DNA from: Pseudorhodoferax sp. Leaf265
GTDB lineage: Bacteria; Pseudomonadota; Gammaproteobacteria; Burkholderiales; Burkholderiaceae_C
DNA: 64,000 nt
Assembly: GCF_001422365.1 (NCBI RefSeq)
Contig: NZ_LMMT01000010.1
Coordinates: 1-64,000 of the forward strand
Direction of reading: 5' to 3'
In this document: positions 1 to 8,688 of the stretch, piece by piece
How positions within the stretch are numbered: position 1 is the first letter of the stretch
Layout: the number at the start of each line of letters is the position of its first letter
The notes under the pieces: model-generated
Seen by the model: the letters and a program-made list of their open reading frames with translations, nothing else
Told to the model about the DNA's origin: nothing
Databases searched by the model: none
Made by a program: the position numbers and the translations under genes

Positions 1-34
1 ACCGAAGAAGTTATCCAACCGAAGAAGTTATCCA
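1..34. repeat. Two perfect 17-bp tandem repeats
   Basis: The unit ACCGAAGAAGTTATCCA occurs at 1-17 and again directly at 18-34. The second copy runs into TTATCCACA (28-36), a perfect match to the DnaA-box consensus; the first gives the near match TTATCCAAC. The array may continue left of the window. It lies inside the presumed IS21-like end, so it is more likely part of that element's regulatory end than an origin. Confidence 0.8.
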
Positions 35-116
35 CACCATGAGTCCCGCTGGGCTCTATCCAGGGTGGGTCAAGGTTCGATGGAAATGGCGGGTCAGGAA
101 TACGTGGAAATCAACA
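1..116 (-). mobile_element. Terminal end of an IS21-like insertion sequence (partial)
   Basis: Read on the minus strand, the sequence starts TGTTGATTTCCACG at 116. It then shows two near-identical 21-bp direct repeats, 91-111 and 67-87 (plus-strand pattern GGGTCAnGnnTnCGnTGGAAAT), 24 bp apart. Multiple internal terminal repeats behind a TGTTGATTTCC-type tip are typical of IS21-family ends. No transposase is visible; istA/istB would lie left of the window. The tip is 25 bp from the hsdM stop codon. The family call rests on remembered pattern similarity, not a search. Confidence 0.55.
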
Positions 117-141
117 TACTTGAGGCGAATCTCGGGGTGAC

Positions 142-2133
142 TCATGTCGTCACCGCGCGGAGCAGTCGGACGACTTCGTCCTCCGCAGCCTTCAAGTCCG
201 CGTCGATTTCGGCGAGCGCTCTCGGCAGCGTGAACACGTAGAAGTGGCGGTTGAAGTTGATCTCGTAGCCGACCTTGTCCTTGCTACGATCCATCCAAGC
301 GTCCGGGACGTGCGGCTTCACCTCGCGCTCGAAGTACGCTTCCACGTCCTCCGTGAGCGGCACGTTCTCGAAGTCGCGCAGTTCGGCGTCGGCTTCGAAG
401 CCGGAGCCACGACCGCCCGCCGACACCGGCTCGGCCTTCGCGTCGCGCTGCGTGAACACCGAGCGAAAGAGCTTCTGCTCGGTCGCCTTCCAGCGGCTGC
501 CGCGCTTCTTCAGTAGCGCCTCGATCTCGTCCCACGTTGCGGGCCAGTCCACGCGCGTCTCGCGGCCGAGCAACTGGTCGATGGCCTGCACGTCGTCGAG
601 CAGGTGCGGGCAGGCGTCGAGGAAACGCGCCTTGTCGTCCGTCGTCATCTGGTAGCGCAGGCGCAGCGGCCGCTCGATGGTGATCCGCGTGTAGCCGAAG
701 TCGGCGTTGTCGAAAGTCTTGGAGTGCGGACCCTCTTCGAACTGGCCGTAGAGGCGTACGACATCGTCGATCTGCGCGCTGGTCATGTGCCTCCGCTTGT
801 CGCCGAGGCTGCGCTTGCTGTCTTCGCTGCCGCCTGGCGTCCACACGTCGCGCGCGTCGAGGAGCTGCACCTTGCCCTTGCGCCGACCCTCCTTGCGGTT
901 GGTGACGACCCAGACGTAGGTACCGATGCCGGTGTTGTAGAACATTGACTCCGGCAACGCGACGATGGCCTCGAGCCAGTCGTTCTCGAGTAGCCACCTG
1001 CGGATCTCGCTCTCGCCCGAGCCTGCGCCCCCCGTGAACAGGGGCGAGCCAGAGAAGACGATTGCGAACCGAGAGCCCTCCTTGTGCTCCTTCGGCTTGA
1101 CGTGCTCGCGCTTGCTCCACATGTGCTGCAGGAACAGAAGCGCGCCGTCGTTCACACGCGGCAGGCCGGCGCCGAACCGGCCGTCGAAGCCGCGCTGCTC
1201 GTGCTCCCTCTGGACCTCCTTCTGCTGCTTCTTCCAATCGACGCCGAAGGGCGGGTTGCTCAGGAAGTAGTCGAAGGTCTCGGACGGGAACTGGTCCTCG
1301 GTAAAGATGTCACCGAAGCGAACGTTGTCGCCGCCGCCGTTGTGGCTCACCTCCTTCATGAGCATGTCGGAAGCCGCCGTGGCGAAGGCGCGCTTGTTGT
1401 AGTCCTGCCCGTAGGAGTAAAGCTTCGCCTCGGTGTTGTGCTCCCGCAGGTAGCGCTGCGCTTCGGCCAGCATGCCGCCCGTGCCGCACGCCGGGTCGAG
1501 GAGCTTGCGCACCGTGCCCGCCGTGGCGAGCAGCTTGTCGTCGTGGATGAAGAGCAGGTTGACCATGAGGCGGATCACTTCGCGGGGCGTGAAGTGATCG
1601 CCGGCCGTCTCGTTCGCGAGCTCGTTGAAGCGGCGGATGAGGTTCTCGAAAATCTGGCCCATCCGCTCGTTCGGCACGTTCGACGGGTGGAGGTCAACGT
1701 CGGCGAACTTCGAGACCACGAGGTAGAGGATGTTCGCCTCGTGCATCTTCTCGATCTCGGCTTCGAACTCGAAGTACTCGAAGATGCGCTGGACGTTCCT
1801 CGAGAAGCCCTTGATATAGCTGACCAAGTGCTTATTAATGTTGTCCGGGTCGCCCTTGAGCTTGCCGAAGTTGAGCGGCGAATGGTTGTGGAAGCGCTGG
1901 CCCGCGACCTTGTTCAGCGTGGTGTCGAGCGCATCGCCGGAGAGCCTGCCGCCCTTGTGCTTCTCGTGCGCGGCGACGACCTTCGCCTTCGTCTCGGCGA
2001 GGACGCAGTCGAAGCGACGCAGCACCGTCATCGGCAGCATCACGCGCTCGTACTGTGGCGGGCGGTAGGGGCCGCGCAGGAGGTCGGCGATCTGCCAGAT
2101 GAGGTTGGCGAAGGTGTTGTGATCAGCGGCCAT
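142..2133 (-). CDS. hsdM: Type I restriction-modification system, adenine methyltransferase subunit (HsdM)
   Basis: N6-adenine DNA methyltransferase subunit of a type I restriction-modification system; it would methylate adenines at sites chosen by an HsdS subunit. An N-terminal HsdM_N-type helical region is followed by the SAM-binding motif DPACGTGG (about residue 213) and the catalytic NPPF motif (about 293-296). The chosen ATG at 2133 gives 663 aa and has a GGAGG box 8 bp upstream; an upstream in-frame start would add 14 poorly supported residues. The start overlaps the preceding HTH gene by 11 bp, suggesting translational coupling. No hsdS or hsdR is present: the expected downstream partner position is occupied by an IS21-like end 25 bp after the stop. 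The gene looks intact, so it may be a solitary methylase or have partners beyond the IS. Confidence 0.9.
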   Translation of the reverse strand: MAADHNTFANLIWQIADLLRGPYRPPQYERVMLPMTVLRRFDCVLAETKAKVVAAHEKHKGGRLSGDALDTTLNKVAGQRFHNHSPLNFGKLKGDPDNINKHLVSYIKGFSRNVQRIFEYFEFEAEIEKMHEANILYLVVSKFADVDLHPSNVPNERMGQIFENLIRRFNELANETAGDHFTPREVIRLMVNLLFIHDDKLLATAGTVRKLLDPACGTGGMLAEAQRYLREHNTEAKLYSYGQDYNKRAFATAASDMLMKEVSHNGGGDNVRFGDIFTEDQFPSETFDYFLSNPPFGVDWKKQQKEVQREHEQRGFDGRFGAGLPRVNDGALLFLQHMWSKREHVKPKEHKEGSRFAIVFSGSPLFTGGAGSGESEIRRWLLENDWLEAIVALPESMFYNTGIGTYVWVVTNRKEGRRKGKVQLLDARDVWTPGGSEDSKRSLGDKRRHMTSAQIDDVVRLYGQFEEGPHSKTFDNADFGYTRITIERPLRLRYQMTTDDKARFLDACPHLLDDVQAIDQLLGRETRVDWPATWDEIEALLKKRGSRWKATEQKLFRSVFTQRDAKAEPVSAGGRGSGFEADAELRDFENVPLTEDVEAYFEREVKPHVPDAWMDRSKDKVGYEINFNRHFYVFTLPRALAEIDADLKAAEDEVVRLLRAVTT

Positions 2134-2329
2134 CGTCGCTGCCTCCCCCGGCCTCACCGCCACGCGGCTGCGCATCCATCCACCGGTCGAGTTCGGTACG
2201 CTTGATGCGCCATTGCCCGCGGATCTTGAACGCGGGGATCTGCCCGGCCGCGGCCATGGCGTACACGGTCTTCTCGGCGAGCTTCAGCAGCACCGCGACC
2301 TCCTTGACAGTCAGGATTTCATCAGTCAT
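2123..2329 (-). CDS. Small helix-turn-helix (excisionase/MerR-like) DNA-binding protein
   Basis: A 68-residue protein made almost entirely of an excisionase-type winged HTH: the segment beginning LTVKEVAVLLKLAEKTVY is followed by GQIPAFKIRGQWR and a terminal acidic/glycine tail. Such proteins accompany mobile or defence modules and either regulate them or act as recombination directionality factors. ATG at 2329 is preferred because the HTH fold begins right after it; an in-frame start at 2371 only adds a Pro-rich leader. It overlaps hsdM by 11 bp, so the two are probably one transcript. Its target is unknown; autoregulation of the methylase operon is an inference. Confidence 0.75.
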   Translation of the reverse strand: MTDEILTVKEVAVLLKLAEKTVYAMAAAGQIPAFKIRGQWRIKRTELDRWMDAQPRGGEAGGGSDDGR

Positions 2330-2732
2330 CGGTTCTGCACCAGGATCGGAACTCACGGGTGGTGGCGGCATTAGATTCCAAAGGACGCCATCCTACGGCA
2401 ATCTCAATGTCAGCCAACGATCGTTAAGCTCACCGGGGACAGGAGCTATTCAGCTCGGCGTCCGCCACGGGGGCCCGTCAGGCGCTGTCATGTGAATTGG
2501 TTGCACTGTCGAGCGGCCGGTGACGATGGCTGCCGACACTCGACCGTCGCGGAACGAATGACCCCACCCAGTCTTAATCCGATGTTCGCCGCCGCAGGCG
2601 CAACGACAGCAACTGGGCGGGTACAGCCGGCCGGTCCGAAAACCGATAGCCCCCATAGATTCAGGCCCTTGATCAGCATCGTCGTCAAGTTCGGACCACC
2701 TCTATCGCCGCACGGCATTGCAAGATCCGTCA
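2330..2732. other. Gene-free accessory stretch between the HTH gene and the glmS-proximal repeats
   Basis: Short open frames occur here, but none has a recognisable domain, a good ribosome binding site or convincing codon use. Base composition is more balanced than in the core genes to the right. A possible promoter for the HTH-hsdM pair lies on the minus strand near 2393-2420 (TTGGCT, 16-bp gap, TAGGAT), which is weak. I see no tRNA, terminator or further gene. Confidence 0.5.
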
Positions 2733-2772
2733 GACCAACTTTATTTTTCTCCGACGAACTTTATTTGCTCCA
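2733..2772 (-). mobile_element. AT-rich tandem repeats at the attTn7-like position (possible Tn7-like transposon end)
   Basis: Two adjacent imperfect repeats, 2733-2752 and 2753-2771. On the minus strand they read GGAGcAAATAAAGTTcGTC and GGAGaAAAATAAAGTTgGTC. They begin about 20 bp past the glmS stop codon, the region where TnsD-directed Tn7-like elements insert. The core AATAAAGT resembles the TnsB-binding repeats of Tn7 itself. The outer tip reads TGGAG rather than the usual TGT, and no tns gene is visible, so this would be a remnant or a divergent end. Confidence 0.4.
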
Positions 2773-2791
2773 GTCATTCCATCATGCCGCC

Positions 2792-4693
2792 CTACTCCAC
2801 CGTCACCGACTTCGCCAGATTCCGCGGCTTGTCGACATCCGTCCCGCGCGCGCACGCCGTGTGGTAGGCCAGCAGCTGCAGCGGCACCACGTGCAGCAGC
2901 GGTGAGAGTTCGCCGTAGTGCTCGGGCATGCGGATCACGTGGATGCCTTCCTCGCTCTCGATGCGGGTGTCGCCGTCGGCCAGCACATACAGCACGCCGC
3001 CGCGCGCACGCACCTCCTGCATGTTGCTCTTGAGCTTCTCCAACAACTGGTCGTTGGGCGCCACGGTGACCACCGGCATGGTGCTGGTGACCAGCGCCAG
3101 CGGGCCGTGCTTGAGCTCGCCGGCGGCATAGGCTTCGGCGTGGATGTAGGTGATCTCCTTGAGCTTGAGCGCACCTTCGAGGGCCACCGGGTAGTGCAGG
3201 CCGCGGCCGAGGAACAGCGCGTTCTCCATCTTCGCGAAGTCTTCCGACCAGGTGATGATCTGCGGCTCCAGCGCCAGCACGGACTGCAGCGCCACGGGCA
3301 GGTGGCGCATGGCCTTGAGGTGGCGCTGCTCGGCCTCCTCGGTCAGCCTGCCCTTGGCCTGGGCCAGCGCCAGCGTCAGCAGGAACAGGCCGGCCAGCTG
3401 CGTGGTGAACGCCTTGGTCGATGCCACGCCGACCTCGACACCGGCGCGCGTGATGTAGGCCAGCTTGCACTCGCGCACCATGGCGCTGGTGGCCACGTTG
3501 CACACCGTCAGCGTGTGTTCCATGCCCAGGCTCTGCGCATGGCGCAGCGCGGCCAGTGTGTCGGCAGTCTCGCCGCTCTGGCTGATGGTGACGACCAGCG
3601 TGCGCGGGTCGGGCACGGACTCGCGGTAGCGGTATTCGCTGGCGATCTCGACCTGGGTCGGGATCTTGGCAATGCCCTCCAGCCAGTACTTGGCGGTGCA
3701 ACCGCTGTAGTAGCTGGTGCCGCAGGCCAGGATCAGCACGCGGTCGATCTCCTGGAACACGCGGTGCGCACTGGCGCTCACGCCCTGCTCGTCGGGCTGG
3801 CCGTCGAACAGCTCGGGCGCGACGCCCACCAGGCCTTCGAGCGTGTCGGCAATGGCGCGCGGCTGCTCGAAGATCTCCTTCTGCATGTAGTGGCGGTAGG
3901 GGCCCAGCTCGGCCGCGCCGCTGTGCGCCTGCACGGTCTTGACGGGGCGCGTCACGCTCTTGTGCGCCTTGTCGATGATCCAGTACTTGCCCAGTTGCAG
4001 GTCGACCACGTCGCCTTCGGACAGGTAGACGATCTGGTCGGTCACGCCGGCCAGGGCCATGGCGTCGCTGGCCAGGAAGTGCTCGCCACCGTCCTTGCCC
4101 ACGCCCAGGATCAGCGGGGAGCCGGCACGTGCGCCGACCACGCGGTGCGGCTCGTCCTTGGCGAACACGGCGATCGCGTAGGCGCCGCGCAACTGCCGCA
4201 CGGCAGCCTTGACGGCCTCGAACACGTCGCCGTCGTACAGGCTGTCGACCAGGTGGGCGATGACCTCGGTGTCGGTCTGGCTATGGAACACATAGCCCTT
4301 GGCCTTCAGCGCCGCGCGCAGCTCGTCGTGGTTCTCGATGATGCCGTTGTGCACCAACGCGATGCGGCCCGGCCGCGCGGCCGCTTCGGCGCCCGGGCCA
4401 TGGCTGAAGTGCGGATGGGCGTTGTGCACGGCCGGCGCGCCGTGCGTGGCCCAGCGCGTGTGGGCGATGCCGGTGCCGCCCTCGATGTGCTCGGCCTGCA
4501 CCTGGGCCACGAGTTCGGCCACGCGCGCCGTGCTGCGGGCCCGCTGCAGCCCGCCGCCTTCGGCCGGCCCCAGGCTGGCGGCATGGATGGCGACGCCGCA
4601 GCTGTCATAGCCCCGGTACTCCAGCCGCTGCAGACCCTGGACCAGGATGGGAACGATGTTGCGCTTGGACACTGCGCCGACGATGCCGCACAT
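2792..4693 (-). CDS. glmS: Glutamine-fructose-6-phosphate aminotransferase (isomerizing)
   Basis: Makes glucosamine-6-phosphate from fructose-6-phosphate and glutamine, the first committed step to UDP-GlcNAc for peptidoglycan and LPS; cytoplasmic. The protein starts MCGIVG, so Cys2 is the N-terminal amidotransferase nucleophile. The glutaminase domain spans about residues 1-240 and is followed by two SIS domains (first near [11 protein letters not shown], about 320). At 633 aa it is slightly longer than the usual ~610. It ends NLAKSVTVE, the conserved C-terminus that TnsD of Tn7 recognises in DNA form. Divergent from the Lrp-type gene; glmU lies about 1.3 kb away, giving a cell-wall precursor neighbourhood. 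Confidence 0.97.
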   Translation of the reverse strand: MCGIVGAVSKRNIVPILVQGLQRLEYRGYDSCGVAIHAASLGPAEGGGLQRARSTARVAELVAQVQAEHIEGGTGIAHTRWATHGAPAVHNAHPHFSHGPGAEAAARPGRIALVHNGIIENHDELRAALKAKGYVFHSQTDTEVIAHLVDSLYDGDVFEAVKAAVRQLRGAYAIAVFAKDEPHRVVGARAGSPLILGVGKDGGEHFLASDAMALAGVTDQIVYLSEGDVVDLQLGKYWIIDKAHKSVTRPVKTVQAHSGAAELGPYRHYMQKEIFEQPRAIADTLEGLVGVAPELFDGQPDEQGVSASAHRVFQEIDRVLILACGTSYYSGCTAKYWLEGIAKIPTQVEIASEYRYRESVPDPRTLVVTISQSGETADTLAALRHAQSLGMEHTLTVCNVATSAMVRECKLAYITRAGVEVGVASTKAFTTQLAGLFLLTLALAQAKGRLTEEAEQRHLKAMRHLPVALQSVLALEPQIITWSEDFAKMENALFLGRGLHYPVALEGALKLKEITYIHAEAYAAGELKHGPLALVTSTMPVVTVAPNDQLLEKLKSNMQEVRARGGVLYVLADGDTRIESEEGIHVIRMPEHYGELSPLLHVVPLQLLAYHTACARGTDVDKPRNLAKSVTVE

Positions 4694-4827
4694 AGAGGTT
4701 CTCCCGTGAATGAGCGGGCGGATGCTAGGCGATGGAGACTGTTCTTTTTGTTCGATTTTTCACGCCATTCGGAATATTGTTTCCCACACCGCCGACAAGG
4801 ACAGAAAATTTCATTCATGATCAATTC
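4694..4827. promoter_or_regulatory. Divergent glmS / Lrp-family promoter region
   Basis: This short region is clearly AT-richer than its surroundings. It contains the dyad GGAATATTGTTTCC (about 4779-4792) and the A/T tract GAAAATTTC close to the regulator start. Lrp/AsnC proteins bind degenerate AT-rich dyads, so autoregulation of the adjacent Lrp-type gene, perhaps with glmS, is plausible. This is inference from composition and position only. Confidence 0.4.
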
Positions 4828-5319
4828 ATGGAATCTTTGGAAATTGATGCCACCGATTTGCGGCTGTTGGATCAACTCCAGCGCGACGCCTCGCTGAGCA
4901 ACCTGGCGTTGGCCGAGCTCGTGCATGTGTCTGCACCCACCTGTCTGCGCCGCGTCAAGCGGCTGGTCGATGCAGGACTGGTGGAGCGCCAGGTGGCCAT
5001 CCTGTCGCCGGACCGACTGGCGCCGGTGCTGGGTCACGGGCTGACGGCCCTGGTGGAGATCACGCTGGACCGGCAGGACGCCGAGCGGCTGGCCGCCTTC
5101 GAGCAGCGCGTGGTGGCCGACGACGCCGTACAGCAGTGCTACCGCGTCTCGCCCGGGCCGGACTTCTGCCTGGTGGTGCACGCGCGCGACATGCCGGACT
5201 ACCTGGCGCTGGCCGAGCGGCTGTTCACGGCCGACGCCAACGTGCGCAACGTGAAGGCCTTCTTCAGCCTCAAGCGGGCGAAGTTCCAGACCCGGTTGCC
5301 GCTGCCCGCGGCAAGGTGA
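4828..5319 (+). CDS. Lrp/AsnC family transcriptional regulator
   Basis: A 163-residue leucine-responsive-type regulator. Residues about 5-55 form the winged HTH (LRLLDQLQRDASLSNLALAEL, recognition helix near SAPTCLRRVKRL). The rest is the RAM/effector-binding fold with the characteristic CYRVSPGPDFCLVVHARD region, which binds amino acids or similar small effectors at dimer interfaces. ATG 4828 is chosen because the HTH begins at residue 8; a longer in-frame start at 4732 adds an unrelated leader. Divergently transcribed from glmS. Its 3' end overlaps the convergent histidine kinase gene by 50 bp. Target genes are unknown. Confidence 0.92.
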   Translation: MESLEIDATDLRLLDQLQRDASLSNLALAELVHVSAPTCLRRVKRLVDAGLVERQVAILSPDRLAPVLGHGLTALVEITLDRQDAERLAAFEQRVVADDAVQQCYRVSPGPDFCLVVHARDMPDYLALAERLFTADANVRNVKAFFSLKRAKFQTRLPLPAAR

Positions 5320-6037
5320 GCCAGACCGTGCAGCCCTGGCCGGGTGCGGCCTCGGCGCGCACGCTGCCGCCATGGCGGCGCACGACCTGCTGCACCAGGG
5401 CCAGGCCCATGCCCAGGCCTTCGAAGCGCGCGCCGTGCAGGCGTGCAAAGGGCTGGAACAGGCGCGTGGCCTGGGCCGGCGGGAAACCGGCACCGTTGTC
5501 GCGCACGCGCAGTTGCACACCACCGTCGGGCAGCACCGCGCCGTCGATCTGAATGCAGGGCTCGACCGCCGGCCGCGTGAACTTGAGCGCATTGGCCAGC
5601 AGTGCGGCCAACGCCTGGCGCAGTTGCGCCACGTCGCCCGGCACGGGCGGCAGGCCGGGCGCGATGTCCCAACGGATGGCGCGCGCACGGTCGGCCTCGG
5701 GCAAGGTGGCCTCGGCCGCGCGGCGGGCTTCGGCCACGAGCAGGGCGCCATCGGTCACGCTTTGCTGCAGCGGCGCGCCCGACAGCCGCACCAGCGCCAG
5801 CACGGCGTCGAGCATGTCGCCCAGCTGGCGAGAGGAGCGGTCCAGCTGGGCCAGCGCGGGGGCGAGATCCTCGCCGGACGCCGCCATCTCGCGCAGCACT
5901 TCGCCATAGGCCAGCACATGGCGCACCGGTGCGCGCAGGTCGTGCGAGACCATGCGCGCCATGTCCTCGGCATCGGCCTGGGCCGCGCCAAGCTGCGCGC
6001 GCAGCGCCTGCAGTTCGCTGGGGCCGTCCGCGCTCAC
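5270..6037 (-). CDS. Orphan cytoplasmic sensor histidine kinase
   Basis: A compact 255-residue kinase core with no sensor domain and no membrane segment. The H-box [10 protein letters not shown] has the phospho-acceptor at about His32. The ATPase domain shows the N-box [10 protein letters not shown] (about 146), G1 DNGAG (180-184), F-box LFQPFARLH and G2 [10 protein letters not shown] (207). The GTG start at 6037 overlaps the glmU stop codon as GTGA, so it is probably translationally coupled to glmU. No response regulator lies nearby, so its partner is unknown. The last 50 bp overlap the convergent Lrp-type gene. The signal may come from a partner protein, since only about 25 residues precede the H-box. 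Confidence 0.85.
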   Translation of the reverse strand: MSADGPSELQALRAQLGAAQADAEDMARMVSHDLRAPVRHVLAYGEVLREMAASGEDLAPALAQLDRSSRQLGDMLDAVLALVRLSGAPLQQSVTDGALLVAEARRAAEATLPEADRARAIRWDIAPGLPPVPGDVAQLRQALAALLANALKFTRPAVEPCIQIDGAVLPDGGVQLRVRDNGAGFPPAQATRLFQPFARLHGARFEGLGMGLALVQQVVRRHGGSVRAEAAPGQGCTVWLTLPRAAATGSGTSPA

Positions 6038-7443
6038 TTCGCCTTCTTCGCGGGGCGCGTCCAGTTCGGGATGCTGACCTGGCGGCCGCGCGCCACGCTC
6101 AACGCACCGGCCGGGGCGTCCTTGGTGATGGTGGAGCCGCCGCCCACGGTGCCCCCGGCGCCGATGGTGACGGGCGCGACCAGCACGCAATTGCTGCCTA
6201 CGTGCACGTCGGCCTCGATCACCGTGCGGTGCTTGTTGGCGCCGTCGTAGTTGGCGGTGATGCTGCCGGCGCCGTAGTTCACGCGCTCGCCCACGGTGGC
6301 ATCGCCCAGGTAGGCCAGGTGGTTGGCCTTGGCCCCCTTGGCCAGCGTGGAGTTCTTGACTTCGACGAAGTTGCCGATGTGCACCTCTTCGCCGAGCTTC
6401 GCACCGGGGCGCAGCCGCGCGTAGGGGCCGACGATGGCGCCCGCGCCCACCTGCACCTGGCTGCCCGTGTCGGTGCCGCCTTCGATGTGGCAGAAGGCCT
6501 GGATCACGGTGCCGGCAGCGATCTGCGCGTTGGCGATCACGCAGTGCGGGCCGATGCGCACGCCCTCGCCCAGGCGCACCTCGCCTTCGAACACACAGCC
6601 GACATCGATCTCCACGTCGCCGCCGCACTCCAGCCGGCCGCGCACGTCCAGGCGCGCCGGATCGGCCAGGCGCACGCCCTGCTCCATGAGGCGCTGGGCA
6701 TGGCGCAGCTGGTAGGCGCGCTCGAGTTCGGCCAGCTGCACCGGGCTGTTGACGCCGTCGACCTGGATGCGGTCGGCCGTCTTGCTCGCCACCACAGGAA
6801 CACCGTCGGCGACGGCCATCTGCACGATGTCGGTCAGGTAGTACTCGCCCTGCACGTTGTCGTTGGTCAGCCGCACCAGCCAGCGCTTGAGCTGCGCCGT
6901 GGGCACGGCCATCACGCCGGTGTAGATCTCGCGGATGGCGCGCTGCGCGTCGGTGGCGTCCTTGTGCTCGACGATGCGCTGCACGGCGTCGCCATCGCGC
7001 ACGATGCGGCCATAGCCAGTGGGATCGGGCATGTCCACCGTCAGCAGCGCCAGCCGCTCGCCAGCGCAGCTGGCCAGCAGCGCGCGCAGCGTGTCGGCGG
7101 CGATCAGCGGCACATCGCCGTTGAGGATCAGCGTGACCCCGTCATCGGGCAGCGCGGGCACGGCCTGCTGTACGGCGTGGCCCGTCCCCAACTGCGGCTC
7201 CTGTCTGACGCAATGCAGCGCCAGGGCGGCCTGGGCGGCCCCGGCCTGTTGGACGAAACTCTCTACCGTCGCAGCGCCATGGCCGGTGATGACGACGGTG
7301 CGTCGCGGCGCGAGTTGGGCCGCGGTGTCCAGAACATGCCCGAGCAGGGCGCGACCGGCCAGACGGTGCAACACTTTGGGGATGCTGCTCTTCATCCGCG
7401 TGCCCTTGCCCGCGGCCATGACCACCACATCGACGGATGCCAT
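6034..7443 (-). CDS. glmU: Bifunctional N-acetylglucosamine-1-phosphate uridyltransferase / glucosamine-1-phosphate acetyltransferase
   Basis: Catalyses the last two steps to UDP-GlcNAc: acetylation of glucosamine-1-P, then uridylyl transfer. The N-terminal pyrophosphorylase signature [15 protein letters not shown] is at residues 9-23. The C-terminal half (from about 255) is a left-handed beta-helix with hexapeptide repeats and the acetyltransferase segment [10 protein letters not shown]. At 469 aa it has normal length. Start ATG 7443 has a GAGG box upstream that lies inside the divergent lipoprotein gene, because the two start codons share the bases CATG. The downstream kinase gene overlaps its stop. 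Confidence 0.97.
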   Translation of the reverse strand: MASVDVVVMAAGKGTRMKSSIPKVLHRLAGRALLGHVLDTAAQLAPRRTVVITGHGAATVESFVQQAGAAQAALALHCVRQEPQLGTGHAVQQAVPALPDDGVTLILNGDVPLIAADTLRALLASCAGERLALLTVDMPDPTGYGRIVRDGDAVQRIVEHKDATDAQRAIREIYTGVMAVPTAQLKRWLVRLTNDNVQGEYYLTDIVQMAVADGVPVVASKTADRIQVDGVNSPVQLAELERAYQLRHAQRLMEQGVRLADPARLDVRGRLECGGDVEIDVGCVFEGEVRLGEGVRIGPHCVIANAQIAAGTVIQAFCHIEGGTDTGSQVQVGAGAIVGPYARLRPGAKLGEEVHIGNFVEVKNSTLAKGAKANHLAYLGDATVGERVNYGAGSITANYDGANKHRTVIEADVHVGSNCVLVAPVTIGAGGTVGGGSTITKDAPAGALSVARGRQVSIPNWTRPAKKAK

Positions 7444-8323
7444 GCACTACCTCGCTTTCACTGGTTCCAATGCCGCGCGGATTATCGTGCTCGCCCTGAC
7501 CTGCCTGATGGTGGGCTGCAGCTCGGTGCGGCTGGCCTACAACAACGTGCCCACCTTTGGCACCTGGTGGCTCAACAGCTACCTGGACTTCGACGATTCG
7601 CAGTCGACCCGGCTGCGCGAAGACCTGGCCAGCCTGCAGCAGTGGCACCGCACGCAGTTGCCCGAGATGGCCGGCCTGCTGCAACGTGCCCAGGCACTGG
7701 CTGGGCAGGAACACCTGCCGGCCTCGCAGGCCTGTGCGCTGGTGGACGACGTGCAGCGCCAGCTGGCCGACATCAGCGCCCACTCGGAGCCCGGCGCGGC
7801 GCAACTGGTGCGCACCCTCACGCCAGCGCAGCTGCAGCATCTGGACGCCAAGTACAACAAGACCAACGAAGACTTCAGCAAGGAGTGGCTGGACTTGAGC
7901 CCAGACAAACTCCACGAGAAGCGCTACGACAAGGCGCTGGACCGCGCCGAACACTTCTATGGCCGGCTCAGCGCCGAGCAGCGGGCGCTGCTTCGTCGGC
8001 AGGTCGATGCCTCCAGCTACGACCCGCGCAAGCTGCAGGCCGAGCGCGTGCGGCGCCAGCAAGACACCTTGCAGACGCTGCGCAGCGTGGCCGGCGAGCA
8101 AGCCCCGCCCGAGCAGGTAGAGCGTGCGCTGCGCGGCCTGTTCGCGCGCTACCGCCAGTCACCGCAGGCCGACTACCGGGCCTATGCGCAGCGGCAGATC
8201 GAGGAGGGGTGCGAAGGCCTGGCGCTGTTGCACGACACCACCACGGCCGCGCAGCGCGAGAACGCCGTCAAGCGGCTGCAGGCCTACGAGAAGGATTTCC
8301 GCTCGCTGGCCGCGCAGCGCTGA
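7442..8323 (+). CDS. DUF6279-type lipoprotein
   Basis: A 293-residue predicted lipoprotein. The N-terminus has a hydrophobic stretch ([13 protein letters not shown]) ending in a lipobox Cys at about residue 25, followed by SSVRLAYNN. The mature part is largely charged, alpha-helical and rich in Gln/Arg/Ala, with no catalytic motif I can name. It resembles the DUF6279 family common in Gammaproteobacteria and Betaproteobacteria; function unknown. The ATG at 7442 shares the CATG with the divergent glmU start, leaving no intergenic DNA. Its ribosome site would sit in glmU coding sequence and is weak. No better downstream start keeps the signal sequence. Confidence 0.8.
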   Translation: MHYLAFTGSNAARIIVLALTCLMVGCSSVRLAYNNVPTFGTWWLNSYLDFDDSQSTRLREDLASLQQWHRTQLPEMAGLLQRAQALAGQEHLPASQACALVDDVQRQLADISAHSEPGAAQLVRTLTPAQLQHLDAKYNKTNEDFSKEWLDLSPDKLHEKRYDKALDRAEHFYGRLSAEQRALLRRQVDASSYDPRKLQAERVRRQQDTLQTLRSVAGEQAPPEQVERALRGLFARYRQSPQADYRAYAQRQIEEGCEGLALLHDTTTAAQRENAVKRLQAYEKDFRSLAAQR

Positions 8324-8327
8324 CGCG

Positions 8328-8624
8328 TCAGCGCTTGGCCAGGCGCAGGGCCGGCCGCGGCTGCGGCAGCTCCCCGCGCTGCCGGCTGCGCTCCAGGTAG
8401 GCCTGCAGGCTGGGCGGTACGTCGGGCACGCCCCAGGCATCGCCCTGTTGCGCCCGCGGTTGGAACTCGCCTGTGCCGTTGTCCTGTTGCTGCTGGCGGT
8501 TGTCGGGCGGCATGTGGCGGTGCTGAAGCCCGGCGGACACGGAATCGCGGAAATCCTGGTGCATGGCGGTCAAATCCTGGAGCGCCGCGTGCCCGGAACG
8601 GAGCATGTCGGCAAGAATATGCAC
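8328..8624 (-). CDS. Small hypothetical protein
   Basis: A 98-residue frame ending 5 bp from the convergent lipoprotein stop. Third codon positions are strongly G/C, as in real genes of this segment. The sequence is hydrophilic, with a Gln-rich middle (RQQQQD) and a C-terminal segment VPPSLQAYLERSRQRGELPQPRP that looks like a short helical motif. No domain is recognised. The listed start is GTG; an ATG at 8606 gives a six-residue shorter product. No signal peptide or membrane segment. Confidence 0.5.
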   Translation of the reverse strand: MHILADMLRSGHAALQDLTAMHQDFRDSVSAGLQHRHMPPDNRQQQQDNGTGEFQPRAQQGDAWGVPDVPPSLQAYLERSRQRGELPQPRPALRLAKR

Positions 8625-8688
8625 CAGCTTAGGGCGCGGGCTGCGGCTCCTCCGTCGTCCACGGCTTGTTACAGGCGTCGGCGCCGTC

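Noticed and set aside
11-36. DnaA boxes as a replication origin
   Set aside because: Only one perfect and one imperfect box, no dnaA, dnaN or rep gene, and they sit in a transposon-like end.
39-140. Short plus-strand frame starting at ATG 39
   Set aside because: 34 codons with no ribosome site, running across the IS-like terminus; no support as a gene.
2918-4897. 659-codon open frame on the plus strand over glmS
   Set aside because: A shadow of glmS on the opposite strand, caused by high GC; Val/Gly/His-rich with no domain.
5602-8400. 932-codon plus-strand open frame across the kinase, glmU and lipoprotein genes
   Set aside because: It is antisense to two clear genes and out of frame with the third; Arg/Ala/Gly-rich low-complexity translation.
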